32,842 nucleotides of DNA, taken from Clostridia bacterium (GTDB taxonomy: Bacteria > Bacillota > Clostridia > Christensenellales > CAG-138). The notes beneath the pieces are model-generated. The model was not told the DNA's origin, made no database searches, and was given only the letters and a program-made list of their open reading frames with translations. The position numbers were made by a program, and so were the translations under genes. How positions within the stretch are numbered: the stretch's first letter is position 1; the number at the start of each line of letters is the position of its first letter. Shown in pieces: positions 8,901 through 14,608 of this stretch. Location of the stretch: contig JAFWVQ010000038.1 of NCBI GenBank assembly GCA_017523925.1, positions 1 to 32,842 on the forward strand. Reading direction: 5' to 3'.

Positions 8901-9664
8901 ACATTGTTGAAGGTAACGGTTGCCGTCTGTCCGCTCACGACCGTAACGGTTTGGGAGTTTTGCGGCTCATACTGATCCGAAGCCTGCTCTGTAACGGTGT
9001 ATGTGCCTGGAACAAGGTCGTCAATCAGGATCGTACCGTCGCTTCCCGTCACTGCGGTCTGCTCAATGCCTTCGCCGCTGATCGTGAAGCGAATGCCAGC
9101 CACGTTGCCGTCCTCCGAGGTCTTTATAAGCTTGACAGCGCCGGTATGGGTTTCCACATTGAGATAGCAGTAAACGGGATCGGCGTTCTCCACGCCGGTG
9201 ACAACATCCTGCAAGGTGTCCGAGCCGTAGGCGATCAGCTTCGCGCCGGAGCTTACGACGGGAATGTTGTTTCTGCTCGCGGTGATCCTCACCGTGTGGC
9301 TGAAAGCCTGAGCCGCCGTAAGAGTCAGCGTGCTGCCTGATTTGGAAACGGAAACGCTGCTGTCGGAGCAGGAGAAGTCGTACTCGGAAAGAACGCCGTT
9401 TGTATCCGTGAAAGTGAGCACATACTGTCCGTTCTGATACTCCATAGCCGTTGCCGCAGAATCGGGTGAAGCGGACATGAAGCTTGGGATGGTGTTATGG
9501 CGTGTCAAAAGCGCCACGATCTCGTCATATACCGCTCTTGATCCCGCGTTGGGGTAGTTTTCGCCGTAGTGAAGCTGATAGGCGGTGTCGCTCGTCTGTT
9601 CATACGGCGCGGTGGCGTTTCTGCATCCGACAACAAACTCCCAAAGAAGTGTCTGCGTTGCCAT
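5936..9664 (-). CDS. Thioester/Cna-B surface adhesin, larger 3' part of an interrupted gene
   Basis: This 1242-aa frame continues the gene at 9665-10075, from which it is separated only by an in-frame TGA. It starts with MATQTLLWEFVVGCRNATAP, the second half of a thioester (TQXA-type) domain whose Gln normally links to the Cys upstream. A beta-rich stretch follows, then about ten Cna-B/SpaA-type repeats marked by KLIKTSEDG, LTVIKTSEDD, LKVVKVDAETG, VQLVKVDQD and LKIFKTSSD at roughly 80-110 residue spacing, each usually ending in an E-containing strand. The C-terminus is a sortase signal, TPKTGD, a transmembrane helix and KKRK. The intact protein would be covalently anchored to the wall. Alone, this part lacks a signal peptide and half the adhesive domain, so it is probably non-functional unless the stop is read through. 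Confidence 0.85.
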   Translation of the reverse strand: MATQTLLWEFVVGCRNATAPYEQTSDTAYQLHYGENYPNAGSRAVYDEIVALLTRHNTIPSFMSASPDSAATAMEYQNGQYVLTFTDTNGVLSEYDFSCSDSSVSVSKSGSTLTLTAAQAFSHTVRITASRNNIPVVSSGAKLIAYGSDTLQDVVTGVENADPVYCYLNVETHTGAVKLIKTSEDGNVAGIRFTISGEGIEQTAVTGSDGTILIDDLVPGTYTVTEQASDQYEPQNSQTVTVVSGQTATVTFNNVLKRGDLTVIKTSEDDFVEGMRFHLYGTSFSGIAIDEYAVTDSTGKAYFTGILPGSGYVLEEVDTPNRYVVPADQTTAIEWGAVTEQTFINVLKKWNATVNKRDSETGTPQGNASLAGAVYGVYRGDELIDTYTTDANGSFTTDYYVCGDNWTIREISPSEGYLLDETIHPVGAEAEHFTIEYNPISMDVTERIVKGRIAITKHCDNGETQIETPEEGASFAVYLKSAGSYDAANDSERDYLVCDENGFAETKELPYGIYTVEQTSGWDGCELMPPFDVYISEHGHIYRYIINNATFESYLKVVKVDAETGNPIAYAGAGFKLYRPDGTLITQTFTYPEVTVIDTFYTNDEGYLITPEKLERGTGYALVEVSAPYGYVLDPTPVYFDVTEDDVSEDDPITVIVVTKEDMPQKGIIRIGKTGEMFSSVMEGKEIYRPVFAVCGLPGAVYEIRAAEDIVTQDGTIRYAFGELVDTVTTDANGEAESGLLYLGKYEVKEIEAPFGMVLNNEAHIVELVYAGQEISITETAAGFYNERQRVRVSVFKTLEQNEAFGIGMNGELSAVTFGLYAAETLTALDGTVIPADGLLEIVTFDELGHAECKTDLPFGSYYLKELSTDQHYIISDEKYPVVFEYAGQETTVVEIFANNGENIQNDLIYGEIHGLKKDDNGTELAGALIGLFRSDETEFGSDTAIMTVISSEDGSFSFANLPYGAWIVREIAAPEGFILSETAYEVSVSEHGEVIEIEIENAPIRGKVQLVKVDQDFPASKLTGAIFELYRDSNGNKELDSDDEKLGELSEVTVGVYEQDALPYGGYFVKEAKAPEGFVLDENAYYFEIKEHGETVVVENEAGVGFVNPPQRGGLKIFKTSSDKKVDGFSFRVTGPNGYEQVFTTDENGEILIEGLRIGDYRVSEVSDSVSAAYVLPADQIVTVTAGEIAKVVMHNELRDTPKTGDNRNPALWYALTGFSFTGMAVCGFLAARKKRKGDAE

Positions 9665-10075
9665 TCACTTTTCATCGTCGCTGCCGGTGAAGCTGTCGCT
9701 GTTTCCCTGATAGCCGTACAGAAGTGCAAGCCCCACGGCTTTTTTCTGACCGGCTGAAAGAGAGTTCCATACCTCCGATGAACTCTCATACAGGGTATCT
9801 CCCGTATGCAGCGGAACACCGGGCTCCAGACAGAAGGCCGTGGAGCCGTCCACAAACATTCGGAATTTCGGTTCCCCGATGCCTCCCGCATGATAGCCGT
9901 TGATGATGGCTTCGCCGTTATAGAACATGGGGTTTCCTTCTGCATCGCAGGCGCGGTGGAAGGTGATCGTCACGGCATCGCCCTCAGCGGCAAACGCCGA
10001 GATTGGCACTATGGAAAGCACCGTAAGCGCGGCAAGCATGAGCGCCGCAAGTTTCTTGAATGATCTGAAAATCAT
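9665..10075 (-). CDS. Thioester surface adhesin, N-terminal part ending at an in-frame TGA
   Basis: This 136-aa piece starts with a classical signal peptide (KK, then LAALMLAALTVLSIV, cleavage near AFAA-EG) and the first half of a thioester domain. The motif STAFCLEPG carries Cys82, the residue expected to form the thioester with the Gln of TQTLLW. The frame ends ...GSDDEK-TGA and continues directly with the ATG of the next ORF in the same phase. In relatives a Trp is expected just before the ATQ motif, so TGA most likely replaced TGG by one base change. The ribosome site is AAGGAGGAATACACAC before the ATG. Upstream lie two hairpins (10102-10121, 10132-10153). Confidence 0.8.
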   Translation of the reverse strand: MIFRSFKKLAALMLAALTVLSIVPISAFAAEGDAVTITFHRACDAEGNPMFYNGEAIINGYHAGGIGEPKFRMFVDGSTAFCLEPGVPLHTGDTLYESSSEVWNSLSAGQKKAVGLALLYGYQGNSDSFTGSDDEK

Positions 10076-10101
10076 GTGTGTATTCCTCCTTGAAATGGTT
10101 A

Positions 10102-10153
10102 CCGGCTGAAAAGAAAGCCGGAAATAAAATGCTCCGCTGTTTCTTTAGCGGAG
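10102..10153 (-). terminator. Two stem-loops between parB and the adhesin gene
   Basis: On the minus strand CTCCGCT pairs with AGCGGAG (10153-10132), followed by CATTTTATTTCC, and CCGGCT pairs with AGCCGG (10121-10102). The first resembles a weak terminator after parB. The second lies about 27 nt before the adhesin start and may affect mRNA stability or translation. Confidence 0.4.
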
Positions 10154-10284
10154 TTGGTAATAAAAATCTCTTTTTCGGTTGGTACAGCAGGTATTAAAGG
10201 GGGTGAGGTGTGGAGAGGGGGGAAAGCGAAAAGCCCTGCCCTCCAGCCCTCAAAAGGGTACACTGCCCCCTTGGTTGGAAAGTT

Positions 10285-11214
10285 TCACCGCTCCATACTG
10301 CGCTGGCGTTTGCGGTAAAGCTCCAGCGCTTTGATAATGGTATCCTCAATGGTTTTCGCGGGCGTCCCCGGCGAGAAATACTTGCTGATACGCTCCCTTG
10401 GCATACGGAACTGCTCTTTCTGATTGGGTTTTTCCTCCTGCATGATGGACAGGATCACATCTTCGGACAGCTTGCCCTCCTCATAGAACTTTCGGATTTT
10501 GATTGCCTGCACATGGGATGGCGTACACTCCTCCAAGCCCATGATTTCAAACAAAGCTTCCTGCTCCTTTTCGGGAAGATACGAAAGCTCCACGGCGGGG
10601 CGCATGGCGATCCTGCCTTCGTCCACCATGTCCAGCAGGGACGGGATAAGGTGTGTTAGGCGGATATAGCGTTGGATTTGCGCGCGGCTGTCTGGACTTT
10701 GAGATGCAAGCTCCTCATTTGACCGTGAAAACAACTTCGGCTCCAGTGGGGCCGAAGTTAAATCCGTCCGCTGTCCCTGCCGTTTCATAGCCTCTAACTT
10801 CATTCTGTAAGCAAAGGCTTTTTCCGACGGCAGCAGGGTCTCCCGCTGCAAGTTGCTGTCCACCATGATGATAATGGCTTCATCGTCGGTCAGCTCGCGC
10901 ACAAGGCAGGGCATGGTTTCCATCTGCGCGATCTCGCTTGCCATCTTGCGCCTGTGTCCTGCAACCATTTCATACCCGCCCTCCGGTTTGGCTCGCACCA
11001 TTCCGGGGACAAGTACGCCGTACTGCTTGACACTTTCCGCCATTTCCATCATAGCTTCATCCATGCACACCTTGAACGGGTGGTCGGGAAAGTCGCGGAT
11101 CTCCGAAAGCGGAATGTCCACCACGGCTTCACGCTTTGCCTCATCCCGTTCCTTCTGCGTGGTGAAAAGCTCATTTACCGAGGTCAGAAGACCGGCTACG
11201 CTGTTTTTCGCCAA
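10285..11214 (-). CDS. parB: ParB-like partition protein
   Basis: This 309-aa protein has a ParB/Srx N-terminal domain (residues about 30-125): the IPLSEIRDFPDHPF entry, VKQYGVLVPGMVR, then GYEMVAGHRRKMAS, which is the GHRR box (CTP/phosphate-binding in ParB proteins). The DNA-binding helix-turn-helix region follows (about 130-220), with QRYIRLTHLIPSLLDMVDEG. It pairs with the ParA encoded upstream to stabilise the element. The start codon is TTG (11214-11212), chosen because AAAGGAGG lies 9 nt before it. The first 44 nt overlap the end of parA, indicating translational coupling. The stop is TGA, showing that TGA terminates normally here. Confidence 0.9.
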   Translation of the reverse strand: MAKNSVAGLLTSVNELFTTQKERDEAKREAVVDIPLSEIRDFPDHPFKVCMDEAMMEMAESVKQYGVLVPGMVRAKPEGGYEMVAGHRRKMASEIAQMETMPCLVRELTDDEAIIIMVDSNLQRETLLPSEKAFAYRMKLEAMKRQGQRTDLTSAPLEPKLFSRSNEELASQSPDSRAQIQRYIRLTHLIPSLLDMVDEGRIAMRPAVELSYLPEKEQEALFEIMGLEECTPSHVQAIKIRKFYEEGKLSEDVILSIMQEEKPNQKEQFRMPRERISKYFSPGTPAKTIEDTIIKALELYRKRQRSMER

Positions 11215-11992
11215 TGTCCAACACCTCCTTTGTCAATCTGCGGTAGGCATCTGCCGCCCGTCCCTTTGGATCGTGAAGAAAGATACTTTTGTCCGCAATG
11301 CTGATCTCCGCAAGCCGCACCGTTGAGGGAATGACGGCGTTTAACACGGGAAGGTGCTGGCCGAAGCTCGTCCTTACCGTCTGCACGATCTCCCTGCGGA
11401 ACTTGGTTTCATTGCTCATGGTGAGAAATACACCGCCAACCTTCAGCTTTGGATTGATCTGCCGCTTGATGCTCTGGACGGTTCCGATAAGCTCCGTCAT
11501 GTCCTCGGCGGCAAGGTAATCCGCCTGCACGGGAATCAGCACATAGTCCGATGCGGAAAGTGCGTTGATGACCAGCATACCGAGGGACGGGCGGCAATCC
11601 AGCAGAACATAGTCGTAATCCTGCTTCACGCTGTCAAGGTATTGCCGCAGTACCGTTTCACGGCTCATGACATTCACCAGCCCCACTTCAACAGCGGACA
11701 GGGAGCGGTTTGCCGGAACAAAGTCGAAGCCCTCGCTGTGGCGCATGATCTCAGGGTGTTCCTTAAAAGCTGTTCCCGCTACAATGCCGTCCATGACATT
11801 TCCGAGGGTAAGCGGAAGCTCATGCGGTTTGCGCTGCCCTAACATCTTGGTCAGATCACCCTGCGGATCAACATCCACAAGCAAAACCTTTTTGCCCTCG
11901 GCTGCAAGACCTGCCCCGATGCAGTAAACGCTGGTGCTTTTGCCTACGCCGCCCTTTTGATTGGCTACGGCAATCACTTTTGTTTTCGCCAT
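11171..11992 (-). CDS. parA: ParA-family partition ATPase
   Basis: This 273-aa protein carries the deviant Walker A motif KGGVGKST (residues 13-20), the A' motif VLLVDVDPQG, and a Walker B-like YVLLDCRPSLG. It is a Soj/ParA-type ATPase acting with ParB in partition or maintenance of the integrative element. The ribosome site AAAGGAGG precedes the ATG by 7 nt. The 3' end overlaps parB by 44 nt in another frame. Its leader (about 12000-12093) can fold into mutually exclusive hairpins, one of them a good terminator, suggesting that transcription into parA is controlled. Confidence 0.92.
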   Translation of the reverse strand: MAKTKVIAVANQKGGVGKSTSVYCIGAGLAAEGKKVLLVDVDPQGDLTKMLGQRKPHELPLTLGNVMDGIVAGTAFKEHPEIMRHSEGFDFVPANRSLSAVEVGLVNVMSRETVLRQYLDSVKQDYDYVLLDCRPSLGMLVINALSASDYVLIPVQADYLAAEDMTELIGTVQSIKRQINPKLKVGGVFLTMSNETKFRREIVQTVRTSFGQHLPVLNAVIPSTVRLAEISIADKSIFLHDPKGRAADAYRRLTKEVLDIGEKQRSRSSDLGK

Positions 11993-12016
11993 TGGGATTT
12001 CCTCCTTTCAAAGATT

Positions 12017-12093
12017 TAGCCGCCTGCGGCGAAAGCAAGCGGCTATGTATGGGTATGAAAAAAGCCGCTTACTCCGAAACAGAATAAGCGGCT
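12017..12093 (-). promoter_or_regulatory. Attenuator-like leader of parA: terminator with a competing hairpin
   Basis: On the minus strand there are four arms in order: AGCCGCTTA (12093-12085), TAAGCGGCT (12071-12063) followed by a T-run, AGCCGCTTGC (12044-12035), and GCAGGCGGCT (12027-12018). Arms 1 and 2 form a 9-bp terminator, and arms 3 and 4 a second hairpin. Arm 2 can instead pair perfectly over 8 bp with arm 3, which would break the terminator and allow read-through into parA. Confidence 0.55.
12056..12093 (-). terminator. Strong Rho-independent terminator after the 49-aa small gene
   Basis: A perfect 9-bp stem (AGCCGCTTA/TAAGCGGCT, 13-nt loop) is followed at once on the minus strand by a T-run (complement of 12058-12063). 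It lies between the small gene and parA, 60-odd nt before the parA start. Confidence 0.85.
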
Positions 12094-12124
12094 CTCGTGA
12101 GAGGTCGATATGTAATTGTAAGCA

Positions 12125-12274
12125 TTATACCTTACTAATCTTGATGATAAGTTCGTCCACGCAGTCCGTGTATCTGCCCTCCCGAATGAGCTTATTCTTC
12201 AGTTCGATAAGGCTGCGGAGGATAACGCGGGTTTCTTCCGTGCTAACGGTAAGATAGTATTTCAGCTTCTTCAT
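12125..12274 (-). CDS. Small conserved integrative-element protein (49 aa)
   Basis: The protein begins MKKLKYYLTVSTEETRVIL and ends in a DCVDELIIKISKV-like helix. It resembles the short protein of unknown function that often precedes parA in Tn1549-like elements. The longer frame reaches 12328, but the ATG at 12274 has AGGAGG 9 nt upstream and a promoter at 12300-12328, which would make the longer form start within its own promoter. A strong terminator follows its stop. No known domain; probably a small helical protein. Confidence 0.7.
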   Translation of the reverse strand: MKKLKYYLTVSTEETRVILRSLIELKNKLIREGRYTDCVDELIIKISKV

Positions 12275-12299
12275 GGATTCTTTCCTCCTTTTTGCTTCC

Positions 12300-12328
12300 A
12301 TTATATATGTAGAAGCAGGTGTCCGCAA
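12300..12328 (-). promoter_or_regulatory. Sigma-A promoter for the small gene and par region, with GCAAATGTGCGA box
   Basis: On the minus strand TTGCGG (12328-12323), a 17-bp spacer and TATAAT (12305-12300) stand 26 bp before the small gene's ATG. The 12-mer at 12325-12336 overlaps the -35 hexamer exactly as at the metallophosphoesterase promoter. Confidence 0.65.
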
Positions 12329-12459
12329 ATGTGCGATTGAGGGAAACGCATAAGCCTGTCAGGTTGAACTGTTTACAGACTTGCGCGGTTTTTCCTTATA
12401 TTTCAGCCATTTAGCTGTATTTCTTGAGCAAAGGTAAGCGTGGGTTTGGTGTGGTTTCT

Positions 12460-12585
12460 TTAACTATGTGAATCCCCGTTTTCATATTTTGAAACGGTCT
12501 GCCGCACAACGTTTATTCTGACAGCCAATTCCTCTTGGCTCATACCCTTTTGTTTTCTTGCCTGCTTGATTCTTTCGGATAGCAA
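12460..12585 (-). pseudogene. Truncated XRE-type helix-turn-helix gene
   Basis: The frame encodes about 41 residues: LLSERIKQARKQKGMSQEEL, then AVRINVVRQTVSKYENG and a premature TAA. This is an almost complete HTH_3 domain that ends just after the KYENG motif, where relatives continue with a last helix and a C-terminal region. The likely start is TTG at 12585 (GGCGGTGG six nt upstream); a GTG at 12594 is also possible. A promoter (12609-12638) precedes it. It looks like the remnant of the element's regulator. Confidence 0.65.
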
Positions 12586-12608
12586 ATCTACCACCGCCTT
12601 TCAAAGCC

Positions 12609-12638
12609 ATTATAGAGGACATGCTTCAAAAAAAGCAA
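12609..12638 (-). promoter_or_regulatory. Promoter of the truncated HTH gene
   Basis: On the minus strand TTGCTT (12638-12633), an 18-bp spacer and TATAAT (12614-12609) are placed about 25 bp before the start. The -35 box is imperfect. Confidence 0.5.
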
Positions 12639-12769
12639 GCAACGGGAATTAACAGCGGGCATTTATAGGGTGTATCCGCATTGAAATCACGGAATCAGCG
12701 CAAAAACAGAATTCAAGTTCTTGTTTCGATTTTGATAAACGATCAAAAAACGCTTCGCCCCGCTGTGTT

Positions 12770-13180
12770 TCAGCTATCCGCGCCTTCTCTGCGGGCGCGA
12801 AGCATTTCGGCGATCCTTTCGTGCTCCTGCTTGAGCTCGGCGTGTAGCTGCGCTGCCGTCCAAGGCAGGTTGTGCTCGGTGACGATCGCCTTGAGCGCCA
12901 CGGGCGCACCGTCGCGGCGCAGGCAATGCAGAAGCGCGCCGAAGGTCCTTTCATCGAGCGCATTCATAACGAGCATCTCATCGGCAAACGCGGCGGATCC
13001 GTCGTAACAGGCGGCGGCAGACGCGTTCGCTTCAATCGGGCCGGCGCCGATCAGCTCGCACAGCGGACGGAGGTGATATTGCGCATCCACGGATACGCAT
13101 TCGAGCCCGAGCTCGCTTGAAACGGCACGGATGCGCTGCAGCTTTTCGCCCTCGATATTGAATAGAAGTATGCCTGCCAT
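12770..13180 (-). CDS. DUF3783 domain protein
   Basis: This 136-aa protein begins MAGILLFNIEGEKLQRIR and matches the DUF3783 layout: an N-terminal strand with FN, a helix, a middle acidic part, then NALDERTFGALLHCLRRDGAP before LKAIVTEHNLPWT. The family is common in Clostridia with no assigned biochemical role; the shape suggests a small alpha/beta sensor or regulator. The ribosome site GGGAGG precedes the ATG by about 7 nt, and a promoter (13228-13256) stands upstream. It is the first gene outside the mobile element, and its codon use matches the chromosomal genes to its right. A basic C-terminal helix (ERIAEMLRARREG) ends the protein. Confidence 0.75.
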   Translation of the reverse strand: MAGILLFNIEGEKLQRIRAVSSELGLECVSVDAQYHLRPLCELIGAGPIEANASAAACYDGSAAFADEMLVMNALDERTFGALLHCLRRDGAPVALKAIVTEHNLPWTAAQLHAELKQEHERIAEMLRARREGADS

Positions 13181-13227
13181 GGCCTGCCTCCCGCTAAGCG
13201 TATTCGGCGCAGATCGCGCCCGAGTGG

Positions 13228-13256
13228 ATTATACCCCATCGGCGGGAAAAGCGCAA
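13228..13256 (-). promoter_or_regulatory. Promoter of the DUF3783 gene
   Basis: On the minus strand TTGCGC (13256-13251), a 17-bp spacer and TATAAT (13233-13228) lie about 48 bp before the ATG. Confidence 0.55.
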
Positions 13257-13380
13257 TAGCGCGTTTTGAGAGGCTTGCAGAGGGGCTTGCAGCGGGGGCT
13301 AGCTGAGTGGCTTGAAAGTCGGCGTAAAAGCGCAGCTCGGCAGGCTTGCGCGGCTAATTATCTGCGCCGCCGGTCACGCC

Positions 13381-14241
13381 TCAGCCTTCGGTTTTTCTGA
13401 GCCGCAGCATGAGCTCGTAGCCGCCGTCATCGCTCGGCAGGCTGAATACGGGCAGCTCGCTTGCGGGGCATTCAGTCGCCTGATTGTTCGCAAAGGCGGT
13501 CACGGCCTCCATGGTGCGCGTGCCGCATTTGCCGTCCTCGGAGAGCTTCCTGCCGCCTGCATCGGTGTATCCAAGCCCGTTCAGCGCCTGCTGAAGGCTC
13601 TTTATCATCTCGCCCTGTATCATGGGCGTGGTCTTTTTCAGTATTATCGGCATGGTACCGTCCTCCCCGTAATCGAATTTTTTGCTCATCAGCGCACGAT
13701 GGGTGAAATTTCGCTTTGAAAGCCGCGTTATCAGCACGCCGTAGCGGATGCTCCTTGCTTCAACTATCAGCGGCTCCGTGCCGTCGAACCCGCATACCCA
13801 GCCGACGTGGATCATCCTGCCCTCGTCGTTTGCGCGAAACAGCGCTTCGCCGATGCGGTAGGGCCGCTCCGTTTCGCCGATAAGCGCCTTATCCTCGCAC
13901 CAGTAGCGCCAGTTCGCCTCCACGTTGTAATCGGTCGGCTCGGCTTCTTCATAGGTCAGATATGCGTCCAGCAGCCCCTGGCAGTCCGTGGCATAGCCCG
14001 TGCGGCTCCAAGAGGCGGTTATCGCGTCGTACTGCGCACGCGTCATCCTGGTGTGATAATACTGATCATAGTAGCGGTCGAGCGTCGCCTGATCGGTTTG
14101 AACGCGCACGCTGCCGTACAGGTATTCCCACGGTTCAACGGCGCATTCCGCCTGCGGGAGCGCGAGATACGCGCCCTGAACAACGCTTTCGGGCTTGACG
14201 CGCATGAGCGCCCATCTGATGAAATCGGTCACCTTATACAT
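13381..14241 (-). CDS. NlpC/P60-like hydrolase with peptidoglycan-binding domain
   Basis: This 286-aa protein has an N-terminal papain-like fold. TDCQGLLDAY holds the presumed nucleophile Cys87, MIHVGWVCGF the His145, and LIVEARS a possible third polar residue; these match the D-C-x-G-L and HVG motifs of NlpC/P60. The C-terminal segment (about 200-260) has the PG_binding_1 pattern, with IKSLQQALNGLGY and DGKCGTRTMEAV. No signal peptide or membrane segment is visible, so it may be released by lysis or be a phage-type endolysin left on the chromosome. The start at 14241 is preferred over 14247 because GGAGG lies 7 nt before it. Predicted role: cleavage of cell-wall peptides. Confidence 0.7.
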   Translation of the reverse strand: MYKVTDFIRWALMRVKPESVVQGAYLALPQAECAVEPWEYLYGSVRVQTDQATLDRYYDQYYHTRMTRAQYDAITASWSRTGYATDCQGLLDAYLTYEEAEPTDYNVEANWRYWCEDKALIGETERPYRIGEALFRANDEGRMIHVGWVCGFDGTEPLIVEARSIRYGVLITRLSKRNFTHRALMSKKFDYGEDGTMPIILKKTTPMIQGEMIKSLQQALNGLGYTDAGGRKLSEDGKCGTRTMEAVTAFANNQATECPASELPVFSLPSDDGGYELMLRLRKTEG

Positions 14242-14543
14242 ATTCATCCCTCCGATATAGAGTATGCGTTGGGAGGGGGAGGGGTGAGCTTTGTTGTTAA
14301 TAGTGAATAGTAATAGTTAATGAATAGTGAATAATGAATAATGAATAGTGAATAGTTGAGGTGGAGATCCCTGCGGGATCTCTATGATTTTATTATTATA
14401 TGGGGAAGGGGCATGATCGAGCGAAGCGGAAACTTGTTTGCGCGGGTAGGTGGCATGATCGAGCGGAGAGGGGGAGTGAATCAGCGCGTTTTGATTAGGC
14501 TGAGAATGAATCAAATGTGAAGGCCGGAGGTACCGAGGGCGCG
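14242..14543. other. Intergenic region with one hairpin repeat and a short duplicated 14-mer
   Basis: It holds the ribosome site of the hydrolase gene, one copy of the dispersed hairpin repeat (14296-14382), and a direct duplication of GGCATGATCGAGCG (14410-14423 and 14452-14465, 42 bp apart). No convincing gene was found on either strand. Confidence 0.6.
14296..14382 (+). repeat. Dispersed TAGTGAATA/hairpin repeat, copy A
   Basis: An AT-rich run of TAGTGAATA-like 9-mers leads into GTTGAGGTGGA and then the perfect hairpin GAGATCCC-TGC-GGGATCTC (14364-14382), followed by a T-rich tract. It has the same architecture as the copies at 17,699 and 31,616, with a different stem sequence. Confidence 0.75.
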
Positions 14544-14568
14544 AAAAAGGCGCCCGGAGGCGCCTTTT
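14544..14568 (-). terminator. Rho-independent terminator of the caspase-like peptidase gene
   Basis: AAAAGGCGCC and GGCGCCTTTT form a 10-bp stem with a four-base loop (stem 14545-14568), followed on the minus strand by further T residues. It lies 40 bp after the peptidase stop. Confidence 0.85.
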
Positions 14569-14608
14569 AAATCGGGAGGAAAACTCCTGAAGGAGTCGAT
14601 GAAGCTTA

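Noticed and set aside
9665..9667. TGA read as tryptophan (alternative genetic code)
   Set aside because: Other genes in the window, such as parA, parB and the M20 amidohydrolase, end properly at TGA with family-typical C-termini, so TGA is a normal stop here.
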